DNA from: Dactylis glomerata
Lineage: Eukaryota; Streptophyta; Magnoliopsida; Poales; Poaceae
Assembly (NCBI GenBank): GCA_007115705.1
Contig: QXEO01000415.1
Location: 440,376 to 504,375 of the forward strand
Direction: 5' to 3'
Length of the DNA: 64,000 nucleotides
A program made the translations under genes and the position numbers. Positions 56,770 through 64,000 of the stretch are shown here, piece after piece. Positions within the stretch are counted from its first letter, which is position 1. The number at the start of each line of letters is the position of its first letter. The notes beneath the pieces are model-generated. The model ran no database searches. It was not told where the DNA came from and saw only the letters and a list, made by a program, of their open reading frames with translations.

Positions 56770-58423
56770 TAATACGTCTCCAACGTATCCATAATTTTTG
56801 ATGCTCCATGCTTGTTTTTACACCATTTGTTTAGTGTTTCGTTACACTTCGTGGCATTTTTATGCATTTTCCGGAACTAACCTATTAACGAGATGCCACA
56901 GTCCTAGTTCCATGTTTTCTGCTATTTTTGTGTTTCAGAAAAGTTACACATGAAATATTCTCGGAATTGGATGAAACCAAAGCCAGTCGTCCAGATATTT
57001 CACAGAGCTTCCAGAACACCGAAGAGGAGCTAGAGAAGAGCCACTGGTGGGCCACACCACCAGGGGCGTGGCCAGGGGCTGGCCCGCGCCCCCCTATGGT
57101 GAGCCCCACCAGGGCCACTTCTGACGACGCCCCTTCGCCTATAAAGACCCCCCCCCGACGGGAAAAACCTAAATATCTGGATCACTTTTCCAGAACACAT
57201 CGCGATCCGCCGCCGCCGTCGACCCGAAGATCGGGAGAGTCTAGAAGCTCTTCCCGGCACCCTGCCGGAGAGGGGAATCGCCACCGGATGTCTTCTTCAT
57301 TGCCATGCTTGCCTCCGGCGTGATGAGTGAGTAGTCTACCTTGGACTATGGGTCCATAGCAGTAGCTAGATGGTTGTCTTCTCCACCATGTGCTTCATGT
57401 TTAGATCTCGTGAGCTGCCTTACATGATCGAGATCACCGTTATGTAGTTCTACATGTTGTGTTTGTTGGGATCCGATGAATATTGGTGTTATGTTTGAGT
57501 TGAAGCTGAATATTATCTTATGTTATCTCTATGTTGTTTATGATCTTGCATGCTCTCCGTTGTTAGTAGCTATCTTGGCCAAGTAGTTACTAGTGACTCC
57601 AAGAGGTGGTATTTATGCTCGATAGTGGGTTCATGCCTCTATTTAATCTGGGGGAGTGACAGAAACCTCTAAGGTTGTAGATGTGATGTTGCTACTAGGG
57701 GGAAAACAACATTCATATGCTCGAGGGCATATGCTTTGTTTACATTACACACTTTGCTTAATGCAATTATCTGTTGTTCGCAACTTAATACTTGTGGAGT
57801 TCTTGGATTGATTCGCCACAAGTGGATTATTAGTCATAGATGCAGTTGGATGGCGGTCTATATATCTTGTTGTAATGCCCAGAGTAAATCCCATAGTGAT
57901 CCTCTTGACATATCACGTTGTCTTTATTCTATCAATTGCCCAACTGTAATTTGTTTACCCAGCATGTGTTATTTTATCTTATGGAGAGACACCACTAGTG
58001 AACTGTGGACCCCGGTCCTATTTTCTTTATATTGCTATCACCTGTTTACTTTACTCGCACTATTTACTTTACTCGCATACTATTACTATTTTCCACTCGA
58101 TATGCTCATTCCTTTGTTTACAGCAAACTGGTGAGATTGACAACCTCATCGTAAGTTGGGAGCAAAGTATTTGGTTGTGTTGTGTGCAGGTTCCACGTTG
58201 CTACTAGTTGAAGATGCGCTAACTCGTTTTTATCGTGAAACGGCGCCCTTGTTGGAGTGTCACTAGACTAGCAAGCATCACCTTCAGTCGTTTGGCTTCT
58301 TCCCCTTAGGATCGATAAACCTTGGTTTCTTACTGAGGGAAAACCTTGCTGCTATATTCATCATACCTTCCTCTTGGGGTTTCCAACTGGACGGTGAAAA
58401 ACTATCAACACCGTACCGCATCA
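56770..58423 (+). repeat. A4 5' LTR
   Basis: Starts TAATACGTCTCC (TG mutated to TA) and ends CCGCATCA. A GC-rich inverted repeat near 57045-57105 is followed by TATAAAG near 57140. Confidence 0.9.
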
Positions 58424-58433
58424 AGAACTTTTC

Positions 58434-58514
58434 TGGCACCGTTGCCGGGGATTGAAGGAGAATAAGCTCCTACGTCAACTAGGCACCAGCTCTTTTCTGG
58501 CGCCGTTGCCGGGG
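58434..58514 (+). promoter_or_regulatory. Duplicated primer-binding site of A4
   Basis: The first copy, 58434-58450, has one mismatch (GCACC for GCGCC). The second, 58498-58514, is perfect and preceded by AGCTCTTTTC, the string that precedes the PBS in C. The ~47 bp between them have no counterpart in A1 or A2. Confidence 0.8.
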
Positions 58515-58681
58515 AGGAAAAAGAAGACTTCTGCAAGGGGAGTTTCACACGCACATCCTTTACTTTGTTTTAAGTTTTGCTTTACTTTATTTTTACTTGC
58601 ATCGTTTTATCAAAAATACAAAAAAAATTAGTATCCTTTATAGTTGTTTTTACTTGTCTTGCTTTATCATGCTTTCTATCA

Positions 58682-59659
58682 ATGGTTGGTTTCTTTGAAA
58701 CTAAATCTTTTTGGCAAGGTGGGTTCACGGAAGAGCAGCAAAATTATTATGAGGAACACCGCTTGTCACAAAAAGGGAAACACTTATGGGAACAAATTAA
58801 TAGATTGTATATCATTGCTAGAAACATGTGCTCTACTTATAATGTTACTTATTGCTTTGATAGATCTTGTTGTTGTAGGAGGTATAAACACCTCCCTTTT
58901 CAATGTGAGTATAATGATGATGTTACCATATCTTCTTATATTAATGGAAATTATGACTTTTATGATGTGGAACAAATTGAAGAATTTATTGCTTGGAAGG
59001 GTGCATTCGAACTTGCTTATTTACTTGAAAATATTGATGATGCACCGTATAAATATGAGGTTTATGATATACTTACATTTTGCTTTGATAATTACAAGGA
59101 AGAAAATGGCTATATTCTTAAATATCTTAATAGATGCTCTCCAACGGAAGTGACTAATGCCTTGAAGGAGCCTATGGAAGAAGAAATAGATGAAACTAGA
59201 AGCTCATTGGATGAAAAAGAGGAGGAGAGTTATGATCAAGAGGAGGAAGAATGGAGTTACCCATGTCTACCTCCCAATAAGAGTAACTCTTTAACTAATA
59301 CCTTATTTGATAGCCCTCCATGCTTAATAAAGGAGGCTGAGTGTGATATTTATATTGTTGAGTTTGTTCATGATGCTACTGAAAATTATTATGAGAGAGG
59401 AAAATATGGTTGTTGTAATTCTCATGTTACTAAAACACCTCTCTTTATATTGAAAGTTCCGAAGTTGCTCTTGTTTTATCTACCCATATGTGTGACTATG
59501 TGCTTCTTTGATTTATTTTCTTACAAGATTCCTATGCATAGGAAGTGGGTTAGACTTAAATGTGTTTTATACTTGCTCCTTGATGCTCTTTTTGGCTTCC
59601 ATTCATATTTCTTATGTGAACATCTTCTCAAATTTCTGCGCCTAGCTCAAAGGCGTTAG
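58682..59659 (+). CDS. A4 internal ORF, ~325 residues, unknown, with the shared C-terminal module
   Basis: Homologue of the A2 ORF, from ATG 58682 (MVGFFETKSF). The Cys-rich patch, Glu-rich run and C-terminal module (VHDATENYYERGK, FDLFSYKIPMHRKWVRLKCVLYLLLDAL) are all kept. Compared with A2 there are mostly conservative changes and no frameshift, so the frame has been maintained in two independent insertions. Function unknown. Confidence 0.62.
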   Translation: MVGFFETKSFWQGGFTEEQQNYYEEHRLSQKGKHLWEQINRLYIIARNMCSTYNVTYCFDRSCCCRRYKHLPFQCEYNDDVTISSYINGNYDFYDVEQIEEFIAWKGAFELAYLLENIDDAPYKYEVYDILTFCFDNYKEENGYILKYLNRCSPTEVTNALKEPMEEEIDETRSSLDEKEEESYDQEEEEWSYPCLPPNKSNSLTNTLFDSPPCLIKEAECDIYIVEFVHDATENYYERGKYGCCNSHVTKTPLFILKVPKLLLFYLPICVTMCFFDLFSYKIPMHRKWVRLKCVLYLLLDALFGFHSYFLCEHLLKFLRLAQRR

Positions 59660-62166
59660 AGAAAAGCACTCTTGGAAGATAACCCAATGTTTTTACATTC
59701 AGTTCTTTTTCTTTTATTTGAGTCTTGGAAGTTATTACTACTGTAATAACCTCTCCTTATCCCTTTTATTTCGTTTTTGTGCCAAGAGAAGCCTCTAATT
59801 TGAGCGAGGTAAGAATTGGGGATGTTGCTATCCTGAAACAGTTTTCGGTGCTGCACCGTAAAAATTCATGAAAATTATCTGTATATTTTTTGGACCTGCG
59901 ATTTCTTATGCATATGCCCCAGGTTATATCCAAACTTTCATTAGTTGAACACTTTTTGGTTTGAGCAACAGAAAACCCTCTAAAAATTCGACCTTTGTCA
60001 GCTATTCTGTTTTGACAGATTTCTGCCTATATTTGTGTTTGCCGCTTTATCGCTTTCTTTTTGAGTTCTTTTGATTACGGAACTTTTGGGGAAGTTGCTA
60101 CAGTAGTATATACTTTATATGTGGTGGTTTTGAGTTGAAACCTGAAGCAAAAAGGGTTGATTCAATGTTATTCTTACACTAATGTTGCTAATAGATTTGT
60201 GTTTAGTTTTGTATGAAGGAAGTTTTCAAGTGTAGGGATTGGAGAATGATGAGATGAGTTGAAGAATAAACAAAAACTCAATCTTGGGGATGCCCATGTC
60301 ACCCCAAGAAATATCCAAGAAGTACAAGCGTCACCCCTTCTTCATCGGCAAAAATCAGGTCACCTTTCAAAACACTATATTTTTATTGCTTCATGTATTA
60401 TGCATTTTTCTTGGAGCGTCAATTGTTTTTAGTTTTCAGTTTTGTTTAGTTTTGTTTGTTGCAATAAATGGTTGGACCCCAACAAATTTATTTTGGAGAA
60501 GTTGCCTTGCTTTTCATTTGCCAAGAACACTCCATTTTTCATTCTTATAATTTCAATGAGTGTTCTCTTTTTCTAGAACTGCATTTAGCTTTCGTTTTTT
60601 GCCTTGATTTGTGTTCAGATCTTGTTATATCTTTGCATCAAGGTGTATTTTTGCCTCTGGTCCATATTGTTTTTTATCAAAAGAATTGGTTATAAAAAGT
60701 TCGAATGGTGTTGGAAAAGAGAAAAAGCTTTATGCAAAAAAGTGGTACAAGAAGGAGCTTGTGTAGACTGTGGCCTATGCTTTTGCATGTCATGCTTGAT
60801 GTCTTTTTGATAGTATGCTTAGTGGTTTTGCTGTAGCATGACTTGTCTCAAATGACTGAGATTGCTTAATGAGCCTTTGAAAAAATCATGCGTTGTTTTA
60901 ATTATTTGGAAGCATTATTTTGGTTTTATCCTTTGATGCTTTATTTAGGTTGACCTGGCGCATGCTCACACATGTTAGACTCATACAAAGTCGCCATAAG
61001 CCTCTATGATCATTTTGTTTTTGACTTTTGATGCCATCTTATGCTTCTTTTAATGTCGCTTTGTCGCTATGCATGATTGTGTCCATTATTGTTCTCTTAG
61101 TTGGTCGCTCCTAGTCTTTTGCTAGCCTTCATTTTGTACTGAGTATGAGTTCTACTCATGCATCCAACTCCCAAAAACCAAGTTGTGCCATTGTATCCAC
61201 TATAAATTCCTATGCATGGTATTTGTAAGCCATTCCAAGTAAATTTTCATGTGCTACCTTTCAAAACTTTTAACTACTTCTCATTTTGTGCCACTGTTTT
61301 TAGCTCATGGGGACATAGTGGTCGGATTTGCTATCTTCCATATTGTTTATTCCAAAAAGAAAAAAAAAGAGAAAAAAGAAAGAAAAAAGGGCACTCCTCC
61401 ATGGTATGTGAATGTTGGTGGGCACCCGATGTAATCGGTTAGCCATGGTTTGAGAAAGGAAAAAAGGTGGGGAGGAGTGCCAAGTTTTATAAAAGAGCAC
61501 AAAAAGTGCCAATCTCTCTCTCAAAAACTTGCTTCATTTTTGTATGGAAGATAGTAAGAACCCATTGCTAGTCGTTGACATGAAACAACCACCTCTCAAA
61601 ACCCAATTTTTATCTCTGTTTTACAAATGAAAAGCTCTAGCACATGTTTAATCACTGCTTCCCTCCGCGAAGGGCCTTTCTTTTACTTTTATGTTGAGTC
61701 ACCACCTTCTATCTTTATGCACTATTAAGAGAGCATAGTTATCATTCTGAGTATAATGTGCATTGTCCCAAAGTTTTCATTGATTGATTCATATTGTTGG
61801 TTTCACTTGTTCTTAAATTACTTGTATCTAGTCGCCCTCTTAAACTTGAAGGTGTTCTATGCATTTATGTTTTGCTATTCCATGAGGGACAAGCTGAAAA
61901 CCATTTGTATGTTTTTCCTTATGATTTGAACACACGTTTGACTTTCATTGCTTCATTTTCATGATCTTTTATTTGTGTTCATTTTCATGTTATAACATGG
62001 TTGCTAAGTTTCTTCTATCAAGATTATATCTTTCATGCCCATGTTTTAAGTACTTTTGATCCCAGCGCACAACGCTTACATAGATGATCAAGATTGTGTA
62101 GGTGCATGTCACCTCAAAAATTATTTCTTTTGTTATCACTTACCTACTCGAGGACGAGCAGGAGTT
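59660..62166 (+). other. A4 3' internal region, mostly non-coding
   Basis: Shared region. An internal PPT-like string with one mismatch lies at 60280-60293. The second copy seen in the others is lost in a short deletion near 60330. The small ORF copy (60468-60810) is frameshifted but keeps its Cys-rich tail. Confidence 0.8.
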
Positions 62167-62180
62167 AAACTTGGGGATGC
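62167..62180 (+). promoter_or_regulatory. Polypurine tract of A4
   Basis: AAACTTGGGGATGC abuts the 3' LTR at 62181. Confidence 0.8.
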
Positions 62181-63833
62181 TGATACGTCTCCAACGTATC
62201 CATAATTTTTGATGCTCCATGCTTGTTTTTACACCATCTGTTTAGTATTTCGTTACACTTTGTGGCATTTTTATGCATTTTCCGGAACTAACCTATTAAC
62301 AAGATGCCATAGTGCCAGTTCCCTGTTTTCTGCTGTTTTTGTGTTTTAGAAAAGTTACATAGGAAATATTTTTCGGAATTGGACGAAACCAAAGCCAGTC
62401 GTCCAGATATTTCACGGAGCTTCTAGAACACTGAAGAGGAGCCAGAGAAGAGCCATTGGTGGGCCACACCACCAGGGGGTGCGGCCTAGGGCTGGCCCGC
62501 CCCCCTATGGTGAGCCCCACCAGGGCCACTTCTGACGACGCCCCTTCGCCTATAAAGACCATCCCGATGGGAAAAACCTAAATACCCGGATCACTTTTCC
62601 AGAACACATCGCGATCCGCCGCCGCTGTCTACCCGAAAATCGGGAGGGTCCAGGAGCTCTTCCCGGCACCCTGCCAGAGAGGGGAATCGCCACCGGAGGT
62701 CTTCTTCATCGCAATGCTTGCCTCCGGCACGATGAGTGAGTAGTCTACCTTGGACTATGGGTCCATAGCAGTAGCTAGATGGTTGTCTTCTCCACCATGT
62801 GCTTCATGTTTAGATCTCGTGAGCTGCCTTACATGATCGAGATCACCGTTATGTAATTCTACATGTTGTGTTTGTTGGGAGCCGATGAATATTGGTGTTA
62901 TGATTGAGTTGAAGTGCTGAATATTATCTTATGTTATCTCTATGTTGTTTATGATCTTGCATGCTCTCTGTTGTTAGTAGCTATCTTGGCCAAGTAGTTG
63001 CTAGTGACTCCAAGAGGGGGTATTTATGCTCGATAGTGGGTTCATGCCTCTATTTAATCTGGGGGAGTGACAGAAACCTCTAAGGTTGTAGATATGCTGT
63101 TGCTACTAAGGGGAAAACAACATTCATATGCTCGAGGGCATATGCTTTGTTTACATTACACACTTTGCTTAATGCAATTATCTGTTGTTCGCAACTTAAT
63201 ACTTGTGGAGTTCTCGGATTGATTCGCCACAAGTGGATTATTAGTCATAGATGCAGTTGGATGGCAGTCTATGTATCTTGTTGTAATTCCCAGAGTAAAT
63301 CTCATAGTGATCCTCTTGACATATCACGTTGTCTTTATTCTATCAATTGCCCAACTGTAATTTGTTTACCCAGCATGTGTTATTTTATCTTATGGAGAGA
63401 CACCACTAGTGAACTGTGGACCCCAGTCCTATTTTCTTTATATTGCTATCACCTGTTTACTTTACTCGCACTATTTACTTTACTCGCATACTATTACTAT
63501 TTTCCATTCGATACGCTCATTCCTTTGTTTACAGCAAACCGGTGAGATTGACAACCTCATCGTAAGTTGGGAGCAAAATATTTGGTTGTGTTGTGTGCAG
63601 GTTCCACGTTGCTACTAGTTGAAGATGCGCTAACTCATTTTTTTCGTGAAACAGCGCCCTTGTTGGAGTGTCACTAGACTAGCAAGCATCACCTTCAGTC
63701 GTTTGGCTTCTTCCCCTTCGGATGATAAACCTTGGTTTCTTACTGAGGGAAAACCTTGCTGCTATATTCACCATACCTTCCTCTTGGGGTTCCCAACTGG
63801 ACGGTGAAAAACTATCAACACTGTACCGCATCA
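62181..63833 (+). repeat. A4 3' LTR
   Basis: Starts TGATACGTCTCC and ends CCGCATCA; pairs with 56770-58423. Confidence 0.92.
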
Positions 63834-63838
63834 CCGCC

Positions 63839-64000
63839 CTGTTGTGAGAGCACCCTGGAGCTCGTTTCCGTCCCGGTTTCCTCCTATGATTTCATTTTGA
63901 TGTTTAATTTTCGCCTATATAACCCCCCGGATTGCCCAAGGTCTGTATATCATTTTCTTGTCGTGTTTTCGTTTCGAGCTGTTTCTGTCAGGAGTTGATC
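63839..64000 (+). other. E post-pol region, right part, promoter-like
   Basis: Resumes E after A4. Right arm of the GC-rich inverted repeat (63839-63848), then CGCCTATATAACCCC with a TATA box at 63916-63921, spaced as in the LTRs. No ORF in the visible part; the element continues past the window. Confidence 0.5.

Larger units (their letters stand above)
56770..63833 (+). mobile_element. Element A4: non-autonomous LTR retrotransposon
   Basis: LTRs are 56770-58423 and 62181-63833 (1,654 and 1,653 bp), with TSD CCGCC at 56765-56769 and 63834-63838. Inside: two PBS copies, one ~325-codon ORF, the shared 3' region and PPT. Same subfamily as A2. Uninterrupted, so it is a good reference for the A framework. 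Confidence 0.92.
4659..64000 (+). mobile_element. Element E: autonomous-type Ty3/gypsy LTR retrotransposon, nested-into, right end outside window
   Basis: 5' LTR, tRNA-Asp PBS, gag and a protease-RT-RNaseH-integrase frame are in order on the plus strand. Two insertions interrupt them: A2 (7341-52942) and A4 (56770-63833). Removing A2 plus one copy of its TSD joins GAC at 7338-7340 to CTT at 52948 in one reading frame. That gives a polyprotein of about 1,569 codons. The pol type (DIGAS protease, no chromodomain seen) fits the Athila-like branch of plant gypsy elements. The left flank TGCAT (4654-4658) is the candidate TSD; its partner and the 3' LTR lie beyond 64000. Confidence 0.85.

Overview
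The window is nuclear DNA of a grass, most likely a Triticeae species (wheat, barley, rye or goat-grass group). The evidence is one intron-bearing plant gene with a very GC-rich monocot-style first exon at the left edge, followed by about 59 kb of LTR retrotransposons nested inside one another. Their LTRs begin TGATACGTC and their primer-binding sites match the 3' end of plant tRNA-Asp. Family names of the Sabrina/WHAM kind come to mind from memory, but they cannot be confirmed without a repeat library.

Left edge. A host gene on the minus strand (2931 down past position 1) has three complete exons and the first bases of a fourth. Upstream of it (3558-4630, minus) lies a broken gene of the PIF/Harbinger-associated Myb/SANT-like (NAM-like) family. 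Element E starts 28 bp upstream of that pseudogene's start codon.

Nest. Boundaries come from LTR ends, PBS/PPT sites and 5-bp target-site duplications (TSDs). Labels are local to this report. E (+, 4659 to beyond 64000) is an autonomous-type Ty3/gypsy element. Its gag-pol frame is cut by A2 (-, 7341-52942, TSD AGGAC), and its 3' part is hit by A4 (+, 56770-63833, TSD CCGCC). A2 carries A1 (+, 7890-29188, TSD AGGAT), C (+, 30339-38422, TSD AGCGG) and D (-, 41773-51499, TSD CGCCT/TGCCT). A1 carries solo LTR S1 (8780-9223, TSD GTGAC), a CACTA DNA transposon (9891-14622, TSD TTG) and B (+, 17994-27466, TSD ATTGT). D carries solo LTR A3 (-, 42873-44469, TSD CTCAC).

How the elements relate. Only E encodes protease, reverse transcriptase, RNase H and integrase, and its copy is dead: two premature stops, a mutated RT catalytic box and a small in-frame RT deletion. 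A1, A2, A4, C and D are non-autonomous; B has gag and protease only. C and D encode a gag related to that of E. A1, A2, A4, C and D share a long 3' internal region, part of which is also in B, while their 5' ORF cassettes differ. This suggests modular exchange among families that depend on shared enzymes.

The most interesting signals are these: exact extra copies of the polypurine tract inside the 3' internal regions; a GC-rich hairpin in the LTRs that recurs before the second ORF of B and after pol in E; a possible small membrane/cysteine-rich ORF conserved in the supposedly non-coding 3' region; and a C-terminal protein module shared by otherwise unrelated ORFs.
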